Program-made: the position numbers and the translations under genes | Assembly (NCBI GenBank): GCA_021372695.1 | Contig: JAJFTY010000160.1 | Coordinates: forward strand, 1 to 12,218 | Source of the DNA: Deltaproteobacteria bacterium | Lineage (GTDB): Bacteria > Desulfobacterota > Syntrophia > Syntrophales > UBA5619 | DNA: 12,218 nt | Direction of reading: 5' to 3' | The notes under the pieces: generated by a model | What the model saw: only the letters and a program-made list of their open reading frames with translations | What the model was told of the DNA's origin: nothing | The model's database searches: none | Part shown: positions 6,621-12,218 of the stretch, one piece after another | Numbering within the stretch: position 1 is the stretch's first letter | Layout: the number at the start of each line of letters is the position of its first letter

Positions 6621-7331
6621 ATGATCATCGACGAGGATAAATGCATCGGCTGCGAAAGCTGCCTCAACTGGTGTCCCATGGGGGCCATCCGGATGGGGGA
6701 GGAGAAGGCGGCGATCGACCAGGCTGAGTGCGTGGAGTGCAATGTCTGCCGGAGGGTGGAGGTGTGTCCCGTGGACGCCTTCGTGCAGAAACCCCTGGAA
6801 TGGCCGCGAAGCGTCCGGGCCATCTACAGCGATCCGCTGAACATCCACAAGGAGACCGGGTTGGCCGGCCGCGGGACGGAGGAGATCAAGACCAACGACG
6901 TGACCGGCCGGTTCAAGCGCGGCCAGGTCGGCGTGGCCATTGAAGTCGGCAGACCTGGCCTCGGGACCAGACTCAAGGAGCTGGAAAAACTGAGCATCGC
7001 CCTGGCCCGGTACGGTGTGGTATTCGAGCCCAAGAATCCCCTGACCAACCTGATCAATCTCAAGACCGGCGAACTGCCGGCCGAGATCCGGGAAGAAAAG
7101 GTCCTCTCCGCGATCATCGAAATCGTCGTGGAGGAGGCGAAACTGGCCGAGGTCCTCTCCCTGATCCGGGAAACGGCCAAGGGGCTGGAGACCGTGATCA
7201 GCATGGACGTCGCCTGCCGGGCGGCCGAGGACGGGACCTGGCCCTGCGAGAAGATCCTCGCCGAGGCCGGCTTCTATTATCGCCCCAACGCCAAGGTCAA
7301 TGTGGGCCTTGGGAAACCCTTCATCGGCTAG
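6621..7331 (+). CDS. Two-[4Fe-4S] ferredoxin with unrecognised C-terminal domain
   Basis: This 236-aa cytoplasmic electron-transfer-type protein starts with a bacterial ferredoxin domain. CIGCESCLNWCP (Cys8, 11, 14, 18) is a standard cluster motif. CVECNVCRRVEVCP (Cys37, 40, 43, 49) is a second motif with a slightly longer last spacing, as seen in several 2[4Fe-4S] proteins. Residues ~95-236 are an extra domain I cannot name. It has alternating strand/helix character, such as VGVAIEVGRPG then LKELEKLSIALARYGVVFEP, and IIEIVVEEAKLAEVLSLI. It contains Cys199 and Cys209. The ATG at 6621 has the strong site AAGGAGG at the correct distance; the frame is open back to 6534 without one. The next gene begins 14 nt downstream, so the two are very likely co-translated partners. 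It could deliver electrons to the activase/dehydratase-like system converging from the other side, but that link is inference. Confidence 0.85.
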   Translation: MIIDEDKCIGCESCLNWCPMGAIRMGEEKAAIDQAECVECNVCRRVEVCPVDAFVQKPLEWPRSVRAIYSDPLNIHKETGLAGRGTEEIKTNDVTGRFKRGQVGVAIEVGRPGLGTRLKELEKLSIALARYGVVFEPKNPLTNLINLKTGELPAEIREEKVLSAIIEIVVEEAKLAEVLSLIRETAKGLETVISMDVACRAAEDGTWPCEKILAEAGFYYRPNAKVNVGLGKPFIG

Positions 7332-7345
7332 GAGGCCGCTGCACG

Positions 7346-7969
7346 ATGACACACACGCTACACCGCCAGGGATCAACGGATTCGCTGGAAAAGGATTATG
7401 TGATTTTCGCCATGCCGTCGAGCGGGCTCAATTCCGTAGGGTCGAAACCGAAACTGGAGAAGGTCTACGAGATTCTCAAACGGTACGACCCGGTCAATAT
7501 CGGCGACTCCAAAGGGGGAAGCCGGTTTTCCCTGGGGAGCGATGAGGCGGTCCGGCAGATGCTGGTGGAGAACGAACTGGTCCACGCCGTCTACCGGACC
7601 CGGGAGCAGGTCATAGCCGTCCTCCGGGAACTCAAGAAGGAGGATCTGGGGCTCTCCGTCACGGTGAGCGGCCTGACCGAGGCGATCCATCACTGCTGCC
7701 GCAAGGCGGAGCTGACCCCCCACACGATCGTCATGTCCATGGGAATTTGGGGGAGGACCGACCTGCTCCCCGAAGAGAAGATCCAGAAGGTGGCCACGAT
7801 GTGCGGCCACGGCCTGGTGTCGTACAACTTGGTCCGCGAACTCGCGGCAGAGGTGAAGAAGGGGCGGATGACCGCGAAGAAGGCGGGCGAAACGCTGGCC
7901 AAGCCCTGCATCTGCGGCGTGTTCAACCCCGAACGGGCCGCGGAGCTGATCGCAGAACTGGATTCCTGA
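7346..7969 (+). CDS. Uncharacterised Cys/His-rich protein, partner of ferredoxin
   Basis: I do not recognise this 207-aa protein. It appears soluble, with no signal peptide or membrane segment. An N-terminal strand (DYVIFAMPSSGLNSVGSK, residues 17-34) is Gly/Ser-rich and could bind a phosphate-containing ligand. The second half carries HHCCRK (His115-116, Cys117-118), MCGHGLVS (Cys153, His155) and KPCICGVFNPERA (Cys188, Cys190). Their Gly/Pro surroundings look like a conserved metal or iron-sulfur site rather than random cysteines. The ATG at 7346 has GGAGG about nine bases upstream, 14 nt after the ferredoxin stop. It ends 121 nt before the convergent end of the activase gene. The pairing with a ferredoxin suggests a redox role. 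It could equally be a cofactor-assembly or sensor protein. Confidence 0.8.
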   Translation: MTHTLHRQGSTDSLEKDYVIFAMPSSGLNSVGSKPKLEKVYEILKRYDPVNIGDSKGGSRFSLGSDEAVRQMLVENELVHAVYRTREQVIAVLRELKKEDLGLSVTVSGLTEAIHHCCRKAELTPHTIVMSMGIWGRTDLLPEEKIQKVATMCGHGLVSYNLVRELAAEVKKGRMTAKKAGETLAKPCICGVFNPERAAELIAELDS

Positions 7970-8026
7970 CCGCATCCGGGGCGGACCCCCCGGAACGGGA
8001 GCGCGGGATCTCCGGAGACGCATACG

Positions 8027-8058
8027 AAAAGCGGGTGAACCGGGTTCGGTTTCCCCGC
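8027..8058 (-). terminator. Candidate intrinsic terminator of the activase operon
   Basis: On the minus-strand transcript, 33 nt after the activase stop codon, GCGGG (8058-8054) pairs with CCCGC (8035-8031). AACCG (8051-8047) pairs with CGGTT (8042-8038), with a two-by-two internal mismatch and an AACC loop. Four T follow (8030-8027). The short U-run and internal loop make it moderate in strength. It is asymmetric: the plus strand has no T-run after the stem. A GC hairpin at 7976-7993 just after the plus-strand gene also lacks a T-run. Confidence 0.5.
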
Positions 8059-8090
8059 CCCGGAATCGTGGACGTTTTCCCGGCCCGCCT

Positions 8091-8912
8091 TCAGGCGCGG
8101 CCGGCGGGGGAAACAGCCGCCGCGCCCCTGGCGCAGCGATCCTTCGCGATCAGGGCCGCCCCGAGGGCACCCACCGTGTCGGGCAGGGGCGGTACATAGA
8201 CCGGACGTCCCAATGCCTCGGCAATGGCCCGGACGACCCCGCCGTTGCGGGCCACGCCGCCGGACATGGCCACAGCGAGCCCATCCGGCTCCGGGATCGT
8301 CCGCTTCAGGAGAGAAACGGTCCGGCTGGCGATGGCCCGGTGGAGCCCCCGGACGATCTCCGGGACCGGCGTTCCGTCGGCGATGAGCGAGACCACCTCG
8401 CTCTCGGCAAAGACCGTGCACATGCTGCTGATCGCATGGGTGCCGGCGGCTCCCTCATCCAGTGATCCCAAATCGTCGATGTCGACGCCCAGTGCCCTGG
8501 CCATGGCCTCCAGGAAGCGGCCCGTTCCCGCCGCGCACTTGTCGTTCATGGCGAAGTTGGAGACGGCCCCTTCGGCGGAGAGGCAGATGCACTTGCTGTC
8601 CTTGCCGCCGATGTCGATCAGGACCCGCGTGGCGGGATGGAGCGCGCGCATGCCGCGGGCGTGGCAGGTGATCTCCGTCACCGCAGCCAGCCTCTCTTCC
8701 ACCCTGTCGCGGCCGTAGCCGGTCGAGACGACGCCGGCGAGCTCCTTCCGGTCGATTCCCATTTTGCGGAACACCTCTTCGGTCACCCGGGCGATCGCCT
8801 CCCGGTTCCGGGCTCCCGTGGGGACCACGGCGCTTGCCGCAACGCTCCCTGCACCGTCGAGCAGGACCGCGTCGCAGGAGAGGCTGCCGATGTCGATTCC
8901 CAGATAGTACAT
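8091..8912 (-). CDS. ATP-dependent activase of the BadF/BadG/HgdC family
   Basis: This 273-aa ASKHA-fold ATPase of the 2-hydroxyacyl-CoA dehydratase activator family works as a homodimer bridged by one [4Fe-4S] cluster. It uses ATP hydrolysis to push a very low-potential electron into the partner iron-sulfur enzyme. The phosphate-1 motif DIGSLSCDAVLLD (7-19), the connector/phosphate-2 motif DIGGKDSK (100-107), NDKCAAGTGRFLE (123-135) and the adenosine-region MSGGVARNGG are all present. Cys126 and Cys165 (SMCTVFAESEVVSL) match the bridging-cluster ligands of the Acidaminococcus HgdC protein in position and context. Length is typical of HgdC. The ATG at 8912 has AGGAGGAGA six bases upstream, and the gene follows the large dehydratase-like subunit by 19 nt. 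It is probably the last gene of the MarR operon. Its specific partner is inferred from the neighbourhood. Confidence 0.95.
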   Translation of the reverse strand: MYYLGIDIGSLSCDAVLLDGAGSVAASAVVPTGARNREAIARVTEEVFRKMGIDRKELAGVVSTGYGRDRVEERLAAVTEITCHARGMRALHPATRVLIDIGGKDSKCICLSAEGAVSNFAMNDKCAAGTGRFLEAMARALGVDIDDLGSLDEGAAGTHAISSMCTVFAESEVVSLIADGTPVPEIVRGLHRAIASRTVSLLKRTIPEPDGLAVAMSGGVARNGGVVRAIAEALGRPVYVPPLPDTVGALGAALIAKDRCARGAAAVSPAGRA

Positions 8913-8931
8913 GATCTCTCCTCCTTCGGGA

Positions 8932-10161
8932 TCACCAGGGTGAGGGCCGCCCTTCCAGCATCTCCAGGAAGGCCTCCAGGCGCGTGCGGAGCTGCCCCTC
9001 GGTGAATTTCCGGTCGTCCACGCAGTCCACCTCCAGGTTCAGGACCGGCACGCCGATTTTGCCGAGCCCCGCCTCGATCAGCCCCCGGGCGCCGGTGCCC
9101 TGGCGGCAGCCCCAGTTGCAGGGGTTGATCGCGCCGTGGACCCGGTACTCCCGGGCCAGCTTCCGGAGGTGCTCCACCCGGGCTGCGACCGTTCCGTTGA
9201 AGGGGATGGAGATGGCGCGCCGGGCCAGCCCTTCGAACGGCTCATCCGGGTCGATGGGCGCCCAGTTGAAATCGTTCAGTTCGTCGATCACGATGGCGGC
9301 CCCGTACTGCTCCTCCAGCAGCTTCTCCAGGGGCTGGCGGAACTGCATCCGGTTCTGGACCCAGAGGAGCCGGGTCTTCTCATGGGGAGCGCCGCTCTTC
9401 CCGGCGGCGATCCGCTCCCGGAAGGCGTCCCGGTAAGCCTCGGCCACCTCGACCGATCCGTCGCTTCCAAGGAACAGGCCCATGACGATTCCGAAATTGT
9501 TAAGGTCCCGACTCGATGCCGGCGACGGCACGTGCTGGGCGAGCCGGTAGACCTCGCTCCCGATGGCATGGACGCGGTTGGTCTTCTCGATAGCGGCCCG
9601 GAGCCGCTCTGGATCCAGCGGCCTTCCCGTGTGCTCGGTCACGAAGCGGGCCATGCCGCGGATCTGGTCGGCCAAGTAGGCCACGTTGTTGCCCGAGTCG
9701 TCCTGGGGGATGTGGAGGATGCAGAGCGGCTTCCGGAAATGGCGCGCCAGGTTTTCGATCACGGCCAGCCCCCCGCTGCAAGGGTTGGTGGTGCCGATGA
9801 GCACATCCGGGACCGGCATGGTGTCCTTCACGGCCGCGCCCAAGACGGAGCGGTGAAAGCTGCACGCGTCGGAGGAGAAGCCGCGCTGGTCCGCCGCCTC
9901 GATGAACTCCCCGGCCATGCCGGTCGAGGCGAGCATGGCGCCCACGAACTCCACGAAGCAGGAGGTGACCCCCATGGCGTGAAGCAGGTCGAAGGGGGCG
10001 ACGATGCCGCACCAGGCCATCTTCTCCTCCCCGGAGTAGAGGCGCCGCCCCAGGCGGGCCACCTCCAGGGTGTAGCGCTTCCTGGGGCTGGACCGGCCGT
10101 TGTCGGCGCGGATGGAAGCCTCGATCCCGTGCTCCATTTCCTGAAAGAAGTTGAACATCAT
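8932..10161 (-). CDS. 2-hydroxyacyl-CoA dehydratase/BcrC-type iron-sulfur subunit, long form
   Basis: This 409-aa protein belongs to the HgdA/B-BcrB/C superfamily, oxygen-sensitive proteins holding [4Fe-4S] or double-cubane clusters reduced by an ATP-driven activase. Candidate cluster cysteines are Cys51 (MAWCGIVAPFDLLHAMG), Cys100 (SSDACSFHR), Cys128 (TTNPCSGG) and the pair Cys348/Cys352 (NPCNWGCRQG), plus Cys380. The closing GQLRTRLEAFLEML is the family's usual C-terminal signature. Length fits the family (350-430 aa). Tandem ATGs occur at 10161 and 10158; GGAGGTGA lies directly upstream and suits either. It follows the short subunit by 116 nt (hairpins listed separately) and precedes the activase by 19 nt. 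The two-subunit set resembles a dehydratase heterodimer rather than the four-gene benzoyl-CoA reductase. The single-gene double-cubane reductases are another relative. The substrate, possibly not even a CoA ester, is unknown. Confidence 0.92.
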   Translation of the reverse strand: MMFNFFQEMEHGIEASIRADNGRSSPRKRYTLEVARLGRRLYSGEEKMAWCGIVAPFDLLHAMGVTSCFVEFVGAMLASTGMAGEFIEAADQRGFSSDACSFHRSVLGAAVKDTMPVPDVLIGTTNPCSGGLAVIENLARHFRKPLCILHIPQDDSGNNVAYLADQIRGMARFVTEHTGRPLDPERLRAAIEKTNRVHAIGSEVYRLAQHVPSPASSRDLNNFGIVMGLFLGSDGSVEVAEAYRDAFRERIAAGKSGAPHEKTRLLWVQNRMQFRQPLEKLLEEQYGAAIVIDELNDFNWAPIDPDEPFEGLARRAISIPFNGTVAARVEHLRKLAREYRVHGAINPCNWGCRQGTGARGLIEAGLGKIGVPVLNLEVDCVDDRKFTEGQLRTRLEAFLEMLEGRPSPW

Positions 10162-10165
10162 AGGG

Positions 10166-10207
10166 TCACCTCCACAAATCGTTCACCTCCGGAGGCCCCG
10201 GGGCCTC
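10166..10207 (-). promoter_or_regulatory. Leader of long subunit gene: duplicated SD and overlapping palindromes
   Basis: GGAGGTGA occurs twice on the minus strand, at 10173-10166 (the working ribosome site) and 10190-10183, 17 nt apart. The upstream copy is half of the palindrome CCTCCGGAGG (10186-10195). That palindrome overlaps a perfect 16-bp palindrome GAGGCCCCGGGGCCTC (10192-10207). The shared CCUCC segment could pair with any of three GAGG-containing stretches, including the true ribosome site, which would allow alternative RNA folds. The repeats are seen; a regulatory effect is inference. Confidence 0.4.
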
Positions 10208-10247
10208 GATCGGAGAGCACGGAATCATGGCGCGGGATCCGAAGGGG

Positions 10248-10273
10248 AAAAACGGGCTGCCGCGCAAGGCCCG
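10248..10273 (-). terminator. Terminator-like attenuator between the two subunit genes
   Basis: Four nucleotides after the stop codon of the short subunit gene, the minus-strand RNA can form CGGGC/GCCCG (10273-10269 with 10257-10253). An inner TGC/GCA continues the stem after a two-base bulge, with a GCG loop. Five T (10252-10248) follow at once. This has the form of a weak intrinsic terminator. Because the next gene continues in the same direction without an obvious promoter, partial read-through (attenuation) is more likely than a full stop. Confidence 0.45.
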
Positions 10274-10277
10274 GCCC

Positions 10278-11333
10278 CTACCGGAGCATCTCGACGAACG
10301 CCTCCACCCGGGTTCGTTGCTGGCCGATGGAGCGCAAGGTGCAGTCACCCTCCAGAACGAGCAGCGGCATTCCCGCCTCCTGCAGCACCCGGCGGACGGC
10401 GGCGAGGCGGGCCTGGTAGGGGTCGCAGAACTTGATGGTGTGGCAGAGCACGCCCCGGCTGCCGGCTGCCCGGGCCCGTTCCAGCACGTCGTCGGCGAGC
10501 CGGAGAGGGTGCGCGGGATCGAAGGTGCGGGCGCAGGGCTGGCGTCCGAGGAGGGCCGCCGCAATCGCTTCAAAGGGATCCTCCTCTCCGGCGCCGGCCG
10601 CGATGGGCTGGAACAGGCGGGTGCCCGTGCAGAGGTCCGAGGCCGCGATCCGCGCGCCGCAGGCGGCGAACAGCCGGAACGCCTCCGGATCGGGCAGGAC
10701 GTTCCCGAAGAGGTAGAGCGGAACGCCCTCGGCCGGGGCCCGCTCCGGTTCCGCGAGCAGCTCCCGCAGGCCGGAGAGGGATTCGCCGAAGCGGGAGGTC
10801 GCGGCCTGGTTGACCATCTCCTGGAGCCGGGCCGGGCCGTCCGCAAGCGCGCCCCGGTCGACCCGGACGGCGAGCGCGGAAAGCAGTTCGGCCACCTCAT
10901 TATACCCGGCGATCCCGCCGCGTACCCTCTCCGGCGTGAGCTCCACTCCCCTCCACGCCTCCAGGGTACGGGCCAGGCGCCGCAGCTCGCCCGCGAAGAA
11001 CGAGATGGACGATCCGTCGGCGGTGACCGGCAGATCGATCAGTACCGCCGGTGCACGGCCGGGAAGGGTCTGCCAGGCATCGTAGAGGCGGCGCATGGCA
11101 TCGCAGCTGTTCATGAGGACCATGCCCGCGAGCGGCGGATGGTCGCCCGCCATGGCGCGGTCGAGGATCGCCTTGACGTGGGGGCAGAGGTTGTCGTGCA
11201 GAATCCGGCCCGCCTGGTCCGGCGCCTCCGTCATGGGGAGAAGCCGGTAGGGGACGAACCCTGCGGCAACGATCAGGGGCAGCGGGGTGTAGGCGCAGGC
11301 ATAGCCGACGTGCTCATTCGCTCGGTTCATCAT
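10278..11333 (-). CDS. 2-hydroxyacyl-CoA dehydratase/BcrB-type iron-sulfur subunit, short form
   Basis: This 351-aa member of the same superfamily as the next gene downstream is presumably its heterodimer partner. The N-terminal VGYACAYTPLPLIVAAGFVPYRL matches the family's opening motif with Cys13. Cys50 (DNLCPHVKA), Cys77 (MNSCDAMRR) and Cys303 (KFCDPY) are the expected cluster ligands. Cys235 in SDLCTGTR and Cys331 are also present. The C-terminal GQQRTRVEAFVEMLR is the family signature. With Cys13, 50, 77 and 303 intact, the protein should be able to bind a cluster. Tandem ATGs start at 11333; GGGAGGAGAAGG lies just upstream. The start overlaps the end of the MarR gene by 20 nt, implying translational coupling. 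A cluster of Ala/Arg/Glu-rich helices fills residues 110-200. Which subunit binds substrate cannot be told. Confidence 0.9.
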   Translation of the reverse strand: MMNRANEHVGYACAYTPLPLIVAAGFVPYRLLPMTEAPDQAGRILHDNLCPHVKAILDRAMAGDHPPLAGMVLMNSCDAMRRLYDAWQTLPGRAPAVLIDLPVTADGSSISFFAGELRRLARTLEAWRGVELTPERVRGGIAGYNEVAELLSALAVRVDRGALADGPARLQEMVNQAATSRFGESLSGLRELLAEPERAPAEGVPLYLFGNVLPDPEAFRLFAACGARIAASDLCTGTRLFQPIAAGAGEEDPFEAIAAALLGRQPCARTFDPAHPLRLADDVLERARAAGSRGVLCHTIKFCDPYQARLAAVRRVLQEAGMPLLVLEGDCTLRSIGQQRTRVEAFVEMLR

Positions 11334-11829
11334 CCTTCTCCTCCCGGAGGTTGGTCAGGACCTGGCGCATCATCTTCTTGAACGTCTCGATCCGATCCGC
11401 ATCGATGCCGGAAAAGACCCCGGAAAGCGTCTCATCCACGATCCGCACGACCTTCTCCCGGGCCGCGGCACCGTCCGGGGTGAGGAAGATCTTGAGGACC
11501 CGGCGGTCCGTCGGGTCCGGGCGCCTCTCGACCAGGCCGTCCCTCTCCATCCGGTCCAGAAGGCCGGTCATCGTGGAGGGTTCGAGTCCGGCGCGGCGCC
11601 CCAGGTCGATCATCTTGAGGCCGTCCTCCCGCCAGAGGCTCATCAGGCTGCCCAGGTAGGCAGGCCGGACGGACCCGATTTCCGCGGCGGAAAAGCGCCG
11701 TTTCATCGCCGCCGTCGCGGCCAGGGAAGCGCGGGTGAGCAGATAGTAGGGGCACTCCTCGATTTCGAGATCGGCGCAGCTGAACGCTGCTTGTGACTTC
11801 TCCGGGAGCTTCGCTTTCTTGGCGGTCAT
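11314..11829 (-). CDS. MarR-family transcriptional regulator
   Basis: This 171-aa dimeric winged-helix repressor-type protein is probably the regulator of the operon it heads. After an N-terminal helical segment, residues ~50-120 form the winged helix: LKMIDLGRRAGLEPSTMTGLLDRMERDGLVERR includes the recognition helix. The wing DPTDRRVLKIFLTPDG carries the conserved Asp-x-Arg-Arg. Residues 121-165 form the C-terminal dimerisation helices. The frame can begin at a TTG at 11844, but that has no ribosome site. The ATG at 11829 has GGAG five bases upstream and is chosen. A consensus promoter with a perfect palindrome lies 30-60 nt upstream, so autorepression is likely. The gene end overlaps the next gene. 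BadR, a MarR-family regulator of benzoyl-CoA reductase genes in Rhodopseudomonas, offers a functional parallel, but orthology is not claimed. The inducer is unknown, perhaps an aromatic acid or CoA ester. Confidence 0.93.
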   Translation of the reverse strand: MTAKKAKLPEKSQAAFSCADLEIEECPYYLLTRASLAATAAMKRRFSAAEIGSVRPAYLGSLMSLWREDGLKMIDLGRRAGLEPSTMTGLLDRMERDGLVERRPDPTDRRVLKIFLTPDGAAAREKVVRIVDETLSGVFSGIDADRIETFKKMMRQVLTNLREEKDDEPSE

Positions 11830-11859
11830 GGCATCTCCATCCAAATGTTGTTTAGGTGT

Positions 11860-11887
11860 ATTATACGTATACGTATATTCTTGTCAA
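11860..11887 (-). promoter_or_regulatory. Consensus sigma-70 promoter of the MarR operon
   Basis: On the minus strand TTGACA (11887-11882) and TATAAT (11865-11860) are both perfect matches, separated by 16 bp. Transcription would begin near 11853, leaving a leader of about 24 nt before the ATG at 11829. Few natural promoters match both boxes fully, so strong basal activity and a need for repression are expected. Confidence 0.85.
11862..11877. promoter_or_regulatory. Perfect 16-bp palindromic operator TATACGTATACGTATA
   Basis: The element is fully self-complementary, fills most of the promoter spacer and overlaps four bases of the -10 box. Size, symmetry and position are typical of MarR-dimer operators. 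It is itself built from two overlapping copies of the shorter palindrome TATACGTATA. A bound dimer would block RNA polymerase. Binding by the adjacent MarR protein is inference from position. Confidence 0.75.
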
Positions 11888-11924
11888 ATAATATCTTGAG
11901 GTGGAATATCGGGCAGGGAAACGG

Positions 11925-12218
11925 CTATTTTTCTGTCTCGAGCAGGCCGTGGACGAACCAGCGCTGGAGGAGAACCACTACCAGGATCGGCGGGAGAAGC
12001 GCCATCATCGCGGCCGCCATGACCAGGTTCCATTCCGGAAGCTGGGTCCCGGTCGGGACCGTCGAGGCGATGCCCACGACCACGACGCGCATCTCGTCGG
12101 AGTTGGTGGCCATGAGCGGCCAGAGGTACTGGTTCCAGCCGTAGATGAACATGACCACGAAGAGGGCCGCGATGTTGGCGCCGGAGTTGGGCAGCAGGAT
12201 CGACCAGAGGAAGCGCAT
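11925..12218 (-). CDS. ugpE: ABC transporter permease, UgpE (sn-glycerol-3-phosphate) type, C-terminal part
   Basis: The 97 visible residues are the end of an inner-membrane permease whose start lies beyond the right edge. RFLWSILLPNSG is the second half of the cytoplasmic EAA loop that contacts the ATPase. The next helix, IAALFVVMFIYGWNQYLWPL, closely follows the UgpE pattern, where GWNQYLWPL is characteristic. A final helix (MMALLPPILVVVLLQRWFV) and the short tail VHGLLETEK match the UgpE/MalG-type C-terminus. The methionine at the edge is internal, not a start. UgpE normally works with UgpA, the ATPase UgpC and the binding protein UgpB to import glycerol-3-phosphate or its diesters; those genes would lie outside. 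No terminator is visible between its stop and the MarR promoter. Other sugar-type substrates are possible. Confidence 0.85.
   Translation of the reverse strand: MRFLWSILLPNSGANIAALFVVMFIYGWNQYLWPLMATNSDEMRVVVVGIASTVPTGTQLPEWNLVMAAAMMALLPPILVVVLLQRWFVHGLLETEK

Noticed and set aside
7976..7993. GC hairpin after the plus-strand 207-aa gene as a terminator
   Set aside because: The stem (CCGGGG/CCCCGG) is clear but no T-run follows, so termination cannot be supported from sequence alone.
9136..10419. 427-residue plus-strand open frame opposite the dehydratase-like genes
   Set aside because: It spans two real genes and the gap between them, and both minus-strand genes have clear family motifs. 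It is a GC-rich shadow.
8091..11333. Classical four-subunit benzoyl-CoA reductase (badDEFG/bcrABCD)
   Set aside because: Only one activase-type gene and two BcrB/C-type genes are present, and the activase has HgdC-like length, so a dehydratase-like or related reductase layout fits better.
11830..11844. TTG start for the MarR protein at 11844
   Set aside because: No ribosome site before it; the ATG at 11829 has GGAG at suitable spacing.

Overview
The window is GC-rich (about 60% by eye) and reads as a chromosomal segment of an anaerobic Gram-negative bacterium. A sediment or syntrophic member of the Desulfobacterota ('Deltaproteobacteria') is my best guess. The clues are a TRAP transporter with a cleaved periplasmic binding protein, oxygen-sensitive 2-hydroxyacyl-CoA dehydratase/benzoyl-CoA reductase-type iron-sulfur proteins with their activase, a two-cluster ferredoxin and a DUF3795 protein. 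The taxonomic call is inference. No rRNA, tRNA, CRISPR array, insertion sequence or phage gene was seen.

Region 1 (1-5811, all minus strand) looks like one uptake-and-catabolism operon. In transcription order it holds a promoter near 5785-5811, a TRAP substrate-binding protein (4603-5664), a 304-nt gap with RNA hairpins, a fused DctQM TRAP permease (2448-4298), a GntR/FCD regulator (1595-2407), a 3-hydroxyisobutyrate-dehydrogenase-family oxidoreductase (691-1563) and an amidohydrolase cut by the window edge (1-648). The genes are 31-42 nt apart below the permease. A carboxylate is probably imported, its presence sensed by the GntR protein, and the compound processed by the two enzymes. The substrate cannot be told from sequence.

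Region 2 (5665-6061) is a divergent regulatory region. It has a minus-strand promoter candidate for the TRAP operon, a plus-strand promoter candidate (TTGACA-17-TATGGT), an AT-rich stretch, a TTTGA/TCAAA palindrome, a 10-bp-period direct repeat and a 9-bp inverted repeat in the dctP leader.

Region 3 (6062-7969, plus strand) encodes a Cys-rich DUF3795 protein, a two-[4Fe-4S] ferredoxin with a long C-terminal domain I do not recognise, and a 207-aa protein with conserved-looking Cys/His clusters. The last two are 14 nt apart and likely form a functional pair.

Region 4 (8027-11887, minus strand) is a compact MarR-controlled operon: marR-type gene, then a short and a long 2-hydroxyacyl-CoA dehydratase/BcrBC-type subunit, then a BadF/HgdC-type ATP-dependent activase, ending in a terminator candidate. 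Its promoter has consensus -35 (TTGACA) and -10 (TATAAT) boxes. A perfect 16-bp palindrome between them overlaps the -10, so autorepression by the MarR protein is a natural reading. A terminator-like hairpin and overlapping palindromes lie between the two dehydratase-like subunit genes. With the convergent ferredoxin pair of region 3, this is the best candidate here for an undescribed ATP-driven low-potential redox system.

Region 5 (11925-12218, minus strand) is the C-terminal end of a UgpE-type ABC permease running off the right edge.
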